Positions 47,371-56,363 are shown, numbered from the stretch's first letter. The stretch: DNA of 64,000 nucleotides from Arthrobacter agilis (GCF_002157505.1 NZ_NFSC01000031.1:496001-560000); one strand, 5' to 3'. Translations and numbers: made by a program. Notes: a model not told the origin generated them from the letters alone.

Positions 47371-48039
47371 ATGACCTCGATCTACCAGGATGCGATGGGC
47401 AGCGACTTCGGCCGCCTGCAGCCCGAACTGCGCGAGTACTTCGGGCTCTCCGCGGACAGCGGCCTCTCCGGTCACGGCCGCGGGATCTTCGACGTCGCCG
47501 GCTGCCCCGCATGGTTCGCGCGCCCGGCGTTCCGGCTCACCGCCCTCGAGAACGCCTTCTTCCCCGAGTACAACAGCGACGTACCGTTCACCATCAGCAA
47601 CTACCCTCACGTCGACCCGTTCGGGCGGGCTGCCCTCACGGCACGGCGCGAGCTCGACTTCGGCACCACGCGGCGGGTCTTCGAGGACACCACCTCACTG
47701 CAGGATGGCGTCCTCACGGACTACGTCGGCAGGCACCGACGGATGGCGACGCTCCTGACGTGCTCGGCCACCGACGACGGGCACATCCGCATGGTCTCCT
47801 CGCGGACCCGCGTCTTCGCGGGCCTGCGGCTGCCCCTGCCCGACGCACTCGGAGCGCTTGCCTACGTAGAGCAGTGGTGGGACGGGGACGCCGGGGAGTT
47901 CCGGATCAGCACCCGGGTGGTGCACCGCCAGCTCGGGACCCTGCTCGTCTACGCCGGACGCTTCGACTACGTCCTCCAGGAGTTCGACGGCGTCCTTCCC
48001 GCAGAGGTGAACCCGCGGCGCTGGGAGCGGCGCGTCTGA
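47371..48039 (+). CDS. DUF4166 domain-containing protein
   Basis: A 222-residue soluble protein starting MTSIYQDAMGSDFGRLQPELREYFG, with RGIFDVAG, LTALENAFFPEYNSDVPFTI, TRRVFEDTTS and VEQWWDGDAGEFRISTRVVH as conserved blocks. This is the DUF4166 pattern, a family of unknown function found alone or fused to short-chain oxidoreductases. ATG at 47371 has AAGGAAGG 8 bases upstream; the frame is open to 47344. It follows the DUF58 gene by 59 bases and may be part of the same operon, or separately transcribed. It is convergent with the Rv3015c-like gene across a 31-base gap without a strong terminator. Confidence 0.82.
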   Translation: MTSIYQDAMGSDFGRLQPELREYFGLSADSGLSGHGRGIFDVAGCPAWFARPAFRLTALENAFFPEYNSDVPFTISNYPHVDPFGRAALTARRELDFGTTRRVFEDTTSLQDGVLTDYVGRHRRMATLLTCSATDDGHIRMVSSRTRVFAGLRLPLPDALGALAYVEQWWDGDAGEFRISTRVVHRQLGTLLVYAGRFDYVLQEFDGVLPAEVNPRRWERRV

Positions 48040-48070
48040 CCGGACGGACCGGCGAGCCGGCCACTCTCGA

Positions 48071-49108
48071 TCAGCCTTCGGCGCGGACCTGATCCAGGGC
48101 ATCCGCGACCTGTGCCAGGCGGGTGAGGACCCGCACGGCATCGGACGGTGACTGCGCGGCCAGTCCGGGCAGCGTTGTCAGCGTCACCGCGGCGAGCGCC
48201 GATACAGGCAGCCCGACCCGCCGCCACGCGGCCAGCACCGACTCCACGAGGACACGGACCTGCGGGAGGTTCGCCTCGGGCTGCAGGATCGCGAGCTCCA
48301 GCTGCCTGCCGGACTCGACGTCCTCCGCGAGCGCTTCCCAGCGCCGGTCGGAGATGCCGCGCAGGGGAAGGGACAGCGCGGAGGCCGCACTGGACCGCGC
48401 CGCATCGAGTGCGGTGTCGCCGCTTCCCGCGACCAGCACGGTGCCGGCGACTCCGGCCGCCACGACCGACGCCGTCACGAGGTCCCAGGCTTCTGTCGCC
48501 TCACGCCGGTCGATCGAGCGGAGGGTCCGGTAACCGCTCGCGGTGGGAACACGCCCCGCCAGGACGGCGTCGGCGTCGGGCTCGTCGAGCTGCAGCAGCA
48601 GCTGGGCTCCCCTGGCCACGGAAGCCACCCGGCGCACCAGGTCGGCCGCCCCCGCCGCGAGCGACTCGTAGAGCTCGCGCCGTGCGCCGGAGTCCACCAG
48701 GACGCGTTCGCCGCTGTGCAGGTGGACGCCGGCAGCGAGCGACAGTGGTCCGTGCAGGTGCAGTTTCAGGCGTGGTGCAGGACTCTCCTCGGCGCCGGCG
48801 ATGTCCCCAAGCGCGTTGATGTCGGAGGACAGCGCGGACTCGGCGCGCCGCTGGTCCTTGCCCGGCCGCTGGACGAGCCGCCACCCGTGCGGCTGCAGGT
48901 CGAAGGGAAGCTCGACGAGGACGCCGAGGGTCCGGCCGACGGCGTCGCTCCCCGGTCCGCGCGCGGGCAGTGAGGGGAGGAAGGGAAGGTTTCCCGCTCC
49001 CCCGAGCTCGCCGCGCACGGCGCGGTTCGCCTCCAGGGGGTCGTTTCCCGGCCAGTCGCCGGCGGCTGTGGCGCCGACCGCGCGGCGGTCGTCGTCCCCG
49101 GTGGCCAC
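48071..49108 (-). CDS. Rv3015c-like, MetE/UROD-fold protein
   Basis: A 345-residue protein of the cobalamin-independent methionine synthase-like family found in actinobacteria beside mnmA and ligA (M. tuberculosis Rv3015c). Segments LGVLVELPFDLQPHGWRLV, LKLHLHGPLSLAAGVHLHSGERVL, AQLLLQLDEPDADAVLAGRVP and SGRQLELAILQPEA follow the MetE C-terminal beta-barrel pattern. The zinc ligands expected of true MetE (His-x-Cys and a C-terminal Cys) are not evident, so methyl transfer is doubtful. I chose GTG at 49108, one base after the chorismate mutase stop; the frame continues upstream only as low-complexity shadow of that gene. The function is unknown. Confidence 0.8.
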   Translation of the reverse strand: MATGDDDRRAVGATAAGDWPGNDPLEANRAVRGELGGAGNLPFLPSLPARGPGSDAVGRTLGVLVELPFDLQPHGWRLVQRPGKDQRRAESALSSDINALGDIAGAEESPAPRLKLHLHGPLSLAAGVHLHSGERVLVDSGARRELYESLAAGAADLVRRVASVARGAQLLLQLDEPDADAVLAGRVPTASGYRTLRSIDRREATEAWDLVTASVVAAGVAGTVLVAGSGDTALDAARSSAASALSLPLRGISDRRWEALAEDVESGRQLELAILQPEANLPQVRVLVESVLAAWRRVGLPVSALAAVTLTTLPGLAAQSPSDAVRVLTRLAQVADALDQVRAEG

Positions 49109-49109
49109 G

Positions 49110-49571
49110 TCAGGCACCGGTCTCCTCGGCACTGCGCTCGTCGGCACCGGATCCCTCGGCACCGGATCCCTTGGCACCTGACACGTCGGCACCGGGGTGC
49201 CCGGCCCCCGAATCGGCTGCGGGCTTGCGGTTCTCGGAGATCGCCTGGTGGTGGCGGATCACCTCGGAGATGATGAAGTTGAGGAACTTCTCGGCGAATG
49301 CCGGATCGAGCTGCGCCTCCTCAGCAAGCATGCGGAGCCGTGCGATCTGGGCGGCTTCGCGCTGCGGGTCGCCGGCGGGGAGGTCGTGTTCGGCCTTCAG
49401 GTGTCCCACCCGCTGCGTCGCCTTGAAGCGCTCGGCCAGGAGGTAGACGAGGGTGGCGTCGATGTTGTCGATCGAACTCCTCACCGACAGGAGTTCGGCC
49501 ATCACCTCGGGGGCTACGCCTCCGGTGAGTGAACTGGCTGCCGGGTCGAAGCCACTGCGGGGGTGCGTCAT
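49110..49571 (-). CDS. Chorismate mutase, AroQ type
   Basis: A 153-residue protein. Residues about 20-105 form an AroQ-class all-helical chorismate mutase domain (LLSVRSSIDNIDATLVYLLAERFKATQRVGHLK, then EAAQIARLRMLAEEA and FLNFIISEVIRHHQ), which converts chorismate to prephenate for Phe/Tyr synthesis. The conserved Arg and Lys of the active site are seen in the first helix and in VGHLK. The C-terminal 45 residues are a low-complexity tail of pentads (DVSGA, KGSGA, EGSGA and similar) that is not part of the enzyme. ATG at 49571 gives MTHPRSG; the frame opens at a TTG four codons earlier. It is downstream of mnmA by 43 bases and directly before the Rv3015c-like gene. Confidence 0.88.
   Translation of the reverse strand: MTHPRSGFDPAASSLTGGVAPEVMAELLSVRSSIDNIDATLVYLLAERFKATQRVGHLKAEHDLPAGDPQREAAQIARLRMLAEEAQLDPAFAEKFLNFIISEVIRHHQAISENRKPAADSGAGHPGADVSGAKGSGAEGSGADERSAEETGA
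49126..49200 (-). repeat. 15-bp tandem repeat x5 at the 3' end of the chorismate mutase gene
   Basis: Five contiguous 15-bp units (starts 49126, 49141, 49156, 49171, 49186) of consensus TCGGCACCGGATCCC (forward strand) encode a Gly-Ala-containing pentad repeat. Two units are identical. The array lies outside the catalytic domain. Confidence 0.9.
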
Positions 49572-49614
49572 GACTCCAGTCAAGCAGAAGCCGGCGGGCG
49601 TCCGGAAACCGCGA

Positions 49615-50757
49615 CTAGCCCTGCACCGTCGTCAGCTCCGGGCGGAGGACGGAGCGCGCCGAGTCGATGGTCGCCTGCCCCAGCACGCGCGTCCCCTGGT
49701 ACAGCACCACGGTCTGGCCGGGCGCGACGCCGCGCATCGGCTCGACCAGGCGCACCAGGAGCTGCTGCGACCCGTCCTCGGCCACCTCGACGCAGGCGCG
49801 TGCAGCCACGGGATCACCGTGCGCCCGGACCTGGGCCATGCAGTCGAACTCCCCGCCCGTGCGCACCTCGTCGATGGGAAGCCCGGCCCAGGACACCTTG
49901 ATGCCCCGCATCTCGTCGATGGCGAGCAGATGCTCGGGCCCCACGACGACCTCGTTCTGCTTGGGGCGGATCTCGAGCACGAAGCGCGGCTTCCCGTCCG
50001 CGGCAGGGGTGCCCAGCTTGAGTCCGCGCCGCTGGCCGACGGTGAAGGCGTTGGCGCCGGGGTGGCTGCCGATCCTCTGCCCGTCGACGTCCACGATGTC
50101 GCCTTCCGTCAGGTCGATGCGCTCCTCGAGCCAGCCGCGCGTATCCCCGTCCGGGATGAAGCAGATGTCATGGCTGTCGGGCTTGTTCGCGACGGACAGT
50201 CCGCGGCGCTCGGCCTCGGCGCGGACCTCCGCCTTCGACGGCGTCTCGGCGAGCGGGAACATGGAGTGCCGGAGCTGCTCATGGGTCAGCACGCCGAGCA
50301 CGTAGGACTGGTCCTTCGCCCAGTCGGCCGCGCGGTGCAGCTCGGGGTTGCCGTCCGCGTCCTCGATGACCTTCGCGTAGTGCCCGGTGCACACGGCGTC
50401 GAAGCCCAGGGCGAGCGCCTTCTCGAGCAGGGCCGCGAACTTGATGCGCTCGTTGCACCGCATGCAGGGATTGGGCGTGCGCCCCGCGGCGTACTCCGCG
50501 ACGAAGTCGTCGACGACGTCCTCCTTGAAGCGCTCGGAGAAGTCCCAGACGTAGTACGGGATGCCGAGGATGTCGCAGGCGCGCCAGGCGTCCCGCGAGT
50601 CCTCGATGGTGCAGCACCCCCGGCTGCCCGTGCGCAGCGTCCCCGGCATCCGGGAGAGCGCGAGGTGGACGCCGACGACGTCGTGCCCTGCCTCCACTGC
50701 ACGCGCCGCCGCCACTGCGGAGTCGACGCCGCCGCTCATCGCTGCCAGTACCCTCAT
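49615..50757 (-). CDS. mnmA: tRNA-specific 2-thiouridylase MnmA
   Basis: A 380-residue enzyme that thiolates U34 of tRNA(Lys, Glu, Gln), using sulfur relayed from a cysteine desulfurase. The PP-loop [10 protein letters not shown] begins at residue 8. The catalytic cysteine pair lies in PNPCMRCN and in [26 protein letters not shown] and the C-terminal beta-barrel with VGPE and WAGLP are typical. The ATG start at 50757 overlaps the cysteine desulfurase stop (50754-50757), so sulfur donor and acceptor enzymes are made together. This order, cysteine desulfurase then mnmA, matches M. tuberculosis Rv3025c-Rv3024c. Confidence 0.97.
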   Translation of the reverse strand: MRVLAAMSGGVDSAVAAARAVEAGHDVVGVHLALSRMPGTLRTGSRGCCTIEDSRDAWRACDILGIPYYVWDFSERFKEDVVDDFVAEYAAGRTPNPCMRCNERIKFAALLEKALALGFDAVCTGHYAKVIEDADGNPELHRAADWAKDQSYVLGVLTHEQLRHSMFPLAETPSKAEVRAEAERRGLSVANKPDSHDICFIPDGDTRGWLEERIDLTEGDIVDVDGQRIGSHPGANAFTVGQRRGLKLGTPAADGKPRFVLEIRPKQNEVVVGPEHLLAIDEMRGIKVSWAGLPIDEVRTGGEFDCMAQVRAHGDPVAARACVEVAEDGSQQLLVRLVEPMRGVAPGQTVVLYQGTRVLGQATIDSARSVLRPELTTVQG

Positions 50758-51980
50758 GAGAAAAAACCCGTTCCTGCCGTTCGAATGGTTGATGCGTGTC
50801 CTGCCATGCCCGCCTTCCGGGCACGGGCATAGGCGCCCCCGATGGCGGCCACCACCGCGTCAACGTCGGCGGCCGTGGATGTATGCCCGAGGCTGAACCG
50901 CTGGGCGCCACGCGCCTCGTCCTCCGTCAGCCCCATGGCCAGCAGGACGTGGGAGGGCCGAGGGACGCCTGCCGTGCAGGCGGAGCCCGTGGAGGACTCG
51001 ATCCCCGCGAGATCGAGCAGGAACAGGAGCGAATCCCCCTCGCACCCCGGGAAGGTGAAGTGGACGTTGCCCGGAAGTCGTGTCCCCTCGGGGGCAGGAT
51101 GCCCGACACCGCGCAGCACGGCGTCCGGGACCTCCCGGCGGATGCCGTCGATCAGCCGGTCCCTCAGCGCGGCGAGGCGGGGAACCTCCTCGCGCAGGTG
51201 GGTGACGGCGTCGTCGGCCGCAGCAGCGAACGCGGCGATGCCGGCGCCGTCGAGCGTTCCGGACCGGATGTCCCGCTCCTGCCCGCCGCCGTGCTGGACC
51301 GGTGTGAGGGTGACGGCGCGGCCCACGAGGAGGGCGCCGACCCCGACGGGTCCGCCGATCTTGTGCGCGCTGACCGCCATGGTGGCGAGTCCGGACTCCG
51401 CGAAGGACAACGGGATGGAGCCGAACGCCTGCACTGCGTCGCTGTGCACGGGGACGCCGTACCGGGCGGCCTCGGCCACGACGGCGTGGATCGGCTGGAC
51501 GGTCCCCACCTCGTTGTTGGCCCACATGACGGTCACGAGCGCGGTGCGCTCGGGCGCCTCGGCCAGCGCGTCCCGCAGCGCGTCGAGGGAGACGACGCCG
51601 GTCGCGTCGACGGGCAGCCAGGTCACCTCGGCACCCTCGTGCCGCTCGAGCCACTCGACGGTGTCCTGGACCGCATGGTGCTCCACGGTGCTGCAGAGAA
51701 TTCGATTACGGGCAGGATCCGCTGCACGGCGCGCCCAGTAGAGGCCCTTGATGGCGAGGTTGTCCGCCTCGGTTCCGCCGGAGGTGAAGATGACCTCCGA
51801 TGCGGAGGCGCCGGCAGCCGCGGCGATCGTCTCCCGGGCTTCCTCCACCGAACGCCGGGCGCGGCGGCCCGAGCCGTGGAGGGAGGAGGGATTTCCGCTC
51901 CGGCTGAGTTCGCGGGTGAGTGCGGCGAGCGCAGGCGCCGAGATCGGCGTGGTCGCCGCGTGATCGACATACACGGGCAC
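50754..51980 (-). CDS. Cysteine desulfurase (IscS/NifS family)
   Basis: A 408-residue PLP enzyme that takes sulfur from cysteine for tRNA thiolation and iron-sulfur clusters. [11 protein letters not shown] starts the protein; [27 protein letters not shown] and the PLP lysine in [12 protein letters not shown] follow. The catalytic cysteine is in [17 protein letters not shown]. Length is normal. It is the first gene of a leftward operon with mnmA, the chorismate mutase gene and the Rv3015c-like gene, and is divergent from the FolP2-type gene with a 114-base gap that must hold both promoters. The likely partner is MnmA; a separate SufS elsewhere may serve clusters. Confidence 0.95.
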   Translation of the reverse strand: MPVYVDHAATTPISAPALAALTRELSRSGNPSSLHGSGRRARRSVEEARETIAAAAGASASEVIFTSGGTEADNLAIKGLYWARRAADPARNRILCSTVEHHAVQDTVEWLERHEGAEVTWLPVDATGVVSLDALRDALAEAPERTALVTVMWANNEVGTVQPIHAVVAEAARYGVPVHSDAVQAFGSIPLSFAESGLATMAVSAHKIGGPVGVGALLVGRAVTLTPVQHGGGQERDIRSGTLDGAGIAAFAAAADDAVTHLREEVPRLAALRDRLIDGIRREVPDAVLRGVGHPAPEGTRLPGNVHFTFPGCEGDSLLFLLDLAGIESSTGSACTAGVPRPSHVLLAMGLTEDEARGAQRFSLGHTSTAADVDAVVAAIGGAYARARKAGMAGHASTIRTAGTGFFS

Positions 51981-52094
51981 GTACCGATTCTACGGGCGCC
52001 ACGCCGTCCCGCCGATTTCCGTGGCGCCCGTCACGGACGTGGCGCCGGCCGATGCGTCCGGCCCGCAGGAGCGGAGCGGTGGTAGAACTGCAGG

Positions 52095-53036
52095 GTGGAC
52101 AGTCAAGCAACGGCTCCTTCCTCCAGCGCCTCCGCTCCCGTGTTCCGGCACGGGGTGCATGCGTTCGGTTCCCGCACCATCGATTTCGACCGCCAGGTCG
52201 CGCTCATGGCGGTCATCAACCGGACCCCGGACTCCTTCTACGACGGCGGCGCGACCTTCGCGCTCCAGGCAGCCGTGGACGCGTCCCTGAAGGCGGTCGA
52301 CGACGGCGCCGACTGGGTGGACATCGGCGGAGCGCCCTTCTCTCCCGGCGACCCGATCCCGGCATCCGACGAGGCCGAGCGGATCGTCCCCGTCATCAGC
52401 GCCGTGCGCGCGGCGTCCGACGTCATCATCTCCGCCGATACCTTCCTGCCCGAGGTGGCCCGGCAGGCGCTCGCGGCAGGGGCCAACGTGGTCAATGACA
52501 CCACCGGGCTGCGGGACCCCGACATGGCGGCCGTGGTCGCCGACGCCGGCGCGCACCTCATCATCACCCACAGCCTCGCGGAACCACGCACTGTGTATCC
52601 GAGGCCCTCCTACGACGACGTGGTCCGCGAGATCGCGGAGTTCCTCCTCCGCAAGGTGGATGACGCCGTCCGGCTGGGGATCCCGGAGGACCGGATCCTG
52701 CTGGATCCGGGGCACGACCTCAACAAGAACACGCTGCATTCACTGGAGATCACCCGCCGGTTCGCCGAGATCGCCGGGTTGGGCTTCCCCACCGTGGCAG
52801 CGGTCTCCAACAAGGACTTCATCGGCGAGACCCTGGACCGGCCCAAGCGCGAACGGGTGGAGGGCTCCCTCGCGGCGGCCGTGATCTGCATCCTCGGCGG
52901 AGCCCGCGTCGTCCGGATGCACAACGTCCCGGCATCACGAGCAGCCATCGACCTCACCGAAGCGGTCCTCGGCTGGCGGCAACCGGCCTACCTCCGCCAC
53001 AACATGGGCAACGTCAACGCGCCGGCGGAGCCGTGA
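52095..53036 (+). CDS. Dihydropteroate synthase-like protein, FolP2 type
   Basis: A 313-residue pterin-binding (TIM-barrel) protein. The signature MAVINRTPDSFYDGGATF differs from the canonical V-N-V-T-P-D-S-F-S-D-G-G of true DHPS and closely follows mycobacterial FolP2 (Rv1207: M-A-I-V-N-R-T-P-D-S-F-Y-D). LLDPGHDLNKNT, SNKDFIGETLD and RMHNVPA also match FolP2 rather than FolP1. FolP2 of M. tuberculosis and M. leprae is reported to lack DHPS activity, so the substrate here is uncertain. GTG at 52095 is preceded by a weak GCAGG. The stop overlaps the start of the next gene by 4 bases, tying it to a reductase. Confidence 0.85.
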   Translation: MDSQATAPSSSASAPVFRHGVHAFGSRTIDFDRQVALMAVINRTPDSFYDGGATFALQAAVDASLKAVDDGADWVDIGGAPFSPGDPIPASDEAERIVPVISAVRAASDVIISADTFLPEVARQALAAGANVVNDTTGLRDPDMAAVVADAGAHLIITHSLAEPRTVYPRPSYDDVVREIAEFLLRKVDDAVRLGIPEDRILLDPGHDLNKNTLHSLEITRRFAEIAGLGFPTVAAVSNKDFIGETLDRPKRERVEGSLAAAVICILGGARVVRMHNVPASRAAIDLTEAVLGWRQPAYLRHNMGNVNAPAEP

Positions 53037-53830
53037 TCACCGCCCTGGTCCCGGCCTCGGTGGATCCCATCGACGACGACGCGCTCCACCGGATCTACGC
53101 GTATCCCGGTACTGATCGCCCCACCGGTCCCCGGACAGATTCCCCCACCGACAGGCCGTACGTCCGCTTCAACTTCATCGCGGCAGCCGACGGCGGCGCG
53201 ACGAGCGGAGGTCTCTCCGCCGGGCTCGGGAACGACGGCGACCAGCGGATCTTCGCCGTCCTGCGACGGCTCGCGGACGTGGTCCTGGTGGGAGCCGGGA
53301 CCGTTCGAGCGGAGGGCTACGAGGGCGACCTCGTCGACGACGACGCGCGCGCCTGGCGCTCCGCGAGCGGACTCGCGCCGCATCCGGCGATCGCGGTCAT
53401 CTCCGGCAGCCTCGACCTCGATCCGGCCGCCGGCTTCTTCCGCAGCGCTCCGGTGCGTCCCGTCATCCTCACCAGCAGGGACGCCCCGGCGGAGAGGCGG
53501 AGGGCGCTCGCGGCTGTCGCCGACGTCGTTCCGTGCGGACCCTATACCGTGCAGGTTCCCGCGATCCTCGCCGAACTCGGCCGGCGAGGGCTCACGAAGG
53601 TCCTCTGTGAAGGGGGCCCTTCCGTCCTGGGGGGCTTCACCCGTGCAGACGCCGTCGACGAACTGTGCCTCTCGATCAGCCCCCTGCTCGCCGGCGGCGA
53701 CGGTCCCCGGATCTCCGCCGGCGCCAGTCCGTCGGTTCCCGTCGCGCTGACGCTGTCCTCCCTGCTGACGGAGGACGGCGCTCTCTACGCGCTGTACCGG
53801 CGCGCGACGCTGTATCGTCGCGCGGACTGA
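53033..53830 (+). CDS. RibD C-terminal/DHFR-like reductase (Rv2671 type)
   Basis: A 265-residue NADPH-dependent reductase of the RibD_C family. YVRFNFIAAADGGATSGG, GDQRIFAVLRRLADVVLVGAGTVRAEGY and KVLCEGGPSVLGGF are the fold signatures, and DELCLSISPLLAGG is the conserved C-terminal part. The overall match is to M. tuberculosis Rv2671, a RibD-like protein shown to have dihydrofolate reductase activity when overproduced. A deaminase domain is absent, so it is not a bifunctional RibD. GTG at 53033 overlaps the FolP2-type stop (GTGATC). The natural substrate is not known; a pterin or flavin precursor is plausible. Confidence 0.88.
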   Translation: MITALVPASVDPIDDDALHRIYAYPGTDRPTGPRTDSPTDRPYVRFNFIAAADGGATSGGLSAGLGNDGDQRIFAVLRRLADVVLVGAGTVRAEGYEGDLVDDDARAWRSASGLAPHPAIAVISGSLDLDPAAGFFRSAPVRPVILTSRDAPAERRRALAAVADVVPCGPYTVQVPAILAELGRRGLTKVLCEGGPSVLGGFTRADAVDELCLSISPLLAGGDGPRISAGASPSVPVALTLSSLLTEDGALYALYRRATLYRRAD

Positions 53831-54069
53831 TTCCGCCCCTGGCGCTGGATTCCCGGGTGAACTCTTTGCGTGCGAGCGCCGTTGTACCTGAGTGCCTGCG
53901 CTCATCTGCGCGGACTCGAGGCTGCCGCCTGGATCTTGTGGGGCGCACCGCGGCCCTGGCTTTGGTGCGGACCGTGCGCGCCTCTAGTCTCAGGTAGTAC
54001 CGGAGCGCTGCCGCACTACAGCGAGCGGTCGCGATCGGAACCGCAGGACCCCCAGGAAAGGCCGGATCG

Positions 54070-55029
54070 ATGGCAGAGGCACCACGGAAGTCGTACTACG
54101 ACATCCTCGGCGTGCCCCCGGAAGCCGATACCAAGGTCATCAAGGATGCCTACCGTCGGGCAGCACGCGCCGCGCACCCCGACCTCGGCGGCAGTGCCGA
54201 GCAGTTCCACGACGTCGCCGTCGCGTACGAGACACTGAGCGATCCCCAGCGGCGGGAGCGCTACGACGCCGACACCGGGCGCACCCGTCGCGCATCGGCC
54301 GGCACTGCCTCGGCGGCGGGGAGCAGCCGTACGCCGTCGGGCCCCCACCCCTCCGCCGGGACGCGGGTCGAGGACGAGGACGCCGCGAAGTCCCCACCGG
54401 ACTACCTGCCGCCGTTCTCGCCCTCGGCTCCGCCGGCCGTTCCCCTGATCCTTGCGGGACGCCAGGTCCACGGCTCCCCACGGCAGCCCGGGATGTTCGC
54501 GCGGAGGTCGTCGGGGGTCCGTGCGCGCATCGATGGCGAGCTGCGCACTGCGGCCCTGCTCGACCGGGCGCTGCTGCCCACCTACCCCGCGGCCCGCCTG
54601 GTCAACGGCATCGAGTTCGACGACCGGGAGAAGACGACGGCCGGGCATGTCCTGCTCGCCGGGTACAGGATGGCCGTGATCGACTCGTTCACGGCGGCGC
54701 CCGGCAATTTCGCCTGGGACGGCCGGTCGTTGCGCCATCAGGGCCGTTCCGTCGACCTCCAGCTCCCCCGGACCGTGCGGGCAGTGCAGGACCTGTTTCC
54801 CGAATGCAACGTCGCCGGGTGGGTGGTGATCCACGGAGCGCCCGACAATCCCTTCGCGCCGGTGATCGACGTCCCGCCGGGATTCGACCGGTCCTCGACC
54901 GCCGTCGTGCAGGTCGTGAATGCCGGCACCGCCGTCCGTACCATCCGGTCCTTCCTGTCCTCCGGTCCCGCACCGAACGTGGTGCAGTTGCCGGTGCTCG
55001 CGCGCCTGCTGGCGTCGGCCGGAAGCTAG
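54070..55029 (+). CDS. J-domain protein
   Basis: A 319-residue protein with an N-terminal J domain (residues about 8-70: SYYDILGVPPEADTKVIKDAYRRA, HPD in AAHPDLGG, and YETLSDPQRRERYD), which stimulates DnaK-type chaperones. A serine/proline-rich linker follows. The C-terminal domain (from about residue 150: RARIDGELRTAALLDRALLPTYPAARLVNGIEF) has no zinc finger or DnaJ C-terminal fold; I do not recognise it. ATG at 54070 is preceded by GGAAAGG about 11 bases upstream. It is an isolated rightward gene. The stop codon lies inside a perfect 16-bp tandem duplication. Confidence 0.85.
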   Translation: MAEAPRKSYYDILGVPPEADTKVIKDAYRRAARAAHPDLGGSAEQFHDVAVAYETLSDPQRRERYDADTGRTRRASAGTASAAGSSRTPSGPHPSAGTRVEDEDAAKSPPDYLPPFSPSAPPAVPLILAGRQVHGSPRQPGMFARRSSGVRARIDGELRTAALLDRALLPTYPAARLVNGIEFDDREKTTAGHVLLAGYRMAVIDSFTAAPGNFAWDGRSLRHQGRSVDLQLPRTVRAVQDLFPECNVAGWVVIHGAPDNPFAPVIDVPPGFDRSSTAVVQVVNAGTAVRTIRSFLSSGPAPNVVQLPVLARLLASAGS

Positions 55030-55054
55030 GACGGCCGGAAGCTAGGATGGAGCG

Positions 55055-55522
55055 GTGTTCCGCATCCTCTTCCATACTCCAGAAATCCCGGGCAACACCG
55101 GCGCAGCCATCCGCCTCGCTGCCGTGGCGGGCGCGGAACTCCACCTCGTGGAACCACTGGGGTTCAGCCTCGAGGACTCCAAACTGAAGCGGGCAGGGCT
55201 GGACTACCACGACCTCACGGTGCTGCACGTCCATGCGAGCCTCGACGAGGCATGGGCCGCCCTGCAGCCCGATCGGGTCTTCGCCTATACCTCGGACGGG
55301 GACGTCTCCTACACGGACATCGCCTACCGGCCGACCGACGTCCTGCTGTTCGGCCGCGAATCCGACGGCCTTCCACACGACGTCAAGCACGACAGCCACA
55401 TCACGTCGCGGGTCCGCGTCCCGATGCTCCCCTCGCGCCGCTCGCTCAACCTCGCCAACACAGCATCCATCGTCCTCTACGAAGCCTGGCGCCAACAGGG
55501 CTTCGCAGGCGCCCAGCGATGA
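55055..55522 (+). CDS. trmL: tRNA (cytidine(34)-2'-O)-methyltransferase TrmL
   Basis: A 155-residue SpoU/TrmL methyltransferase that methylates the 2'-O of the wobble base of tRNA(Leu). The minimal SPOUT fold is visible: FRILFHTPEIPGNTGAAIRLA at the start, FGRESDGLP (motif 2) and RSLNLANTASIVLYEA (motif 3) forming the SAM-binding knot. Length is typical (about 155). The start is GTG at 55055. The gap to the J-domain gene is 25 bases, so the two may be co-transcribed, and the methyltransferase gene follows after 19 bases. Confidence 0.95.
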   Translation: MFRILFHTPEIPGNTGAAIRLAAVAGAELHLVEPLGFSLEDSKLKRAGLDYHDLTVLHVHASLDEAWAALQPDRVFAYTSDGDVSYTDIAYRPTDVLLFGRESDGLPHDVKHDSHITSRVRVPMLPSRRSLNLANTASIVLYEAWRQQGFAGAQR

Positions 55523-55541
55523 TCCACTCCTAGGAGCCCCC

Positions 55542-56363
55542 ATGCCCGCTCGCCATGCCGCAACCCTGCCCGACGGTGGAGCGGAGGACTACGACCGCCT
55601 TGCTCCCGCCGTGTGGAACCCGGTGAGCAACGCCGTCGTCGCCGCTGCCGACATCCTCGTGGGCGAGCGCGTACTCGACGTCTTCGCCGGGACCGGCTCG
55701 GGAACCGTCCCCGCCGCACAGCTCGCGGGACCGGACGGGCACGTCGACGCGGTCGACCGCTCGTCGGCGATGCTCGATCTCGCGGAGGCGAAGACCGAGG
55801 CACTCGGCCTCGACAACGTGTCCTTCCACCGAGCGGACCCGGCGCACTGGGAGCCGGAAGCACCCTACGACGCCGTCATCAGCTGCTACGGCATCTTCCT
55901 CCTGGACGACATGGACGCCGGGATGGACCGCATCGTCCGCCTGCTGCGCCCCGGCGGAAGGGTCGCGGTGAGCGCGTGGGACGACGGCGCCCTCGAACCG
56001 TTCGGCGAGATCCTCCTCGATACCCTCCGGACCACCCCGCACGGCGGCCATGCCAACGCCGACTCCCCTGCGCCGGTCTTCGTGGACAACTGCAGGAGGC
56101 TCGCCTCCGTCGACCGTCTCCAGGAATGGCTCGAAGCCCGGGGCCTGACGGAGATCACGATCGAGAAGCTGGGGCTGGCCGCGCCCCTCGAGCCGGAGTA
56201 CGCGTGGTCGCTCGCGCTCGGCAGCGGCTATCGCGGGTTGCTGCCCGAGGACCCCGAGGCCCTCGAGGAGGTCCGGCGTGCCTTCGTGGAGCGTCTCGGC
56301 GGGGATTTCGTCCTCAACGCGGACTCGCTCATCGCCGTCGGTTCCTACCTGCCGGAGGGCTAG
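55542..56363 (+). CDS. SAM-dependent methyltransferase, class I
   Basis: A 273-residue methyltransferase (Ubi/COQ5-like type). The SAM-binding motif I is VLDVFAGTGSGTVPAA near residue 45, motif II DAVDRSS, motif III HWEPEAPYDAVISCYGIFLLDDM, then LRPGGRVAVSAWD. The C-terminal half (RLQEWLEARGLTEITIEKLG) is the substrate cap. The substrate cannot be predicted. ATG at 55542 has AGGAG 5 bases upstream, inside the tail of a frame that extends into trmL. It is transcribed with, or just after, trmL. Confidence 0.85.
   Translation: MPARHAATLPDGGAEDYDRLAPAVWNPVSNAVVAAADILVGERVLDVFAGTGSGTVPAAQLAGPDGHVDAVDRSSAMLDLAEAKTEALGLDNVSFHRADPAHWEPEAPYDAVISCYGIFLLDDMDAGMDRIVRLLRPGGRVAVSAWDDGALEPFGEILLDTLRTTPHGGHANADSPAPVFVDNCRRLASVDRLQEWLEARGLTEITIEKLGLAAPLEPEYAWSLALGSGYRGLLPEDPEALEEVRRAFVERLGGDFVLNADSLIAVGSYLPEG

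Noticed and set aside
48040..48070. Terminator between the DUF4166 and Rv3015c-like genes
   Set aside because: Only a 5-bp GC stem with a 2-base loop can be drawn, which is too weak to claim.
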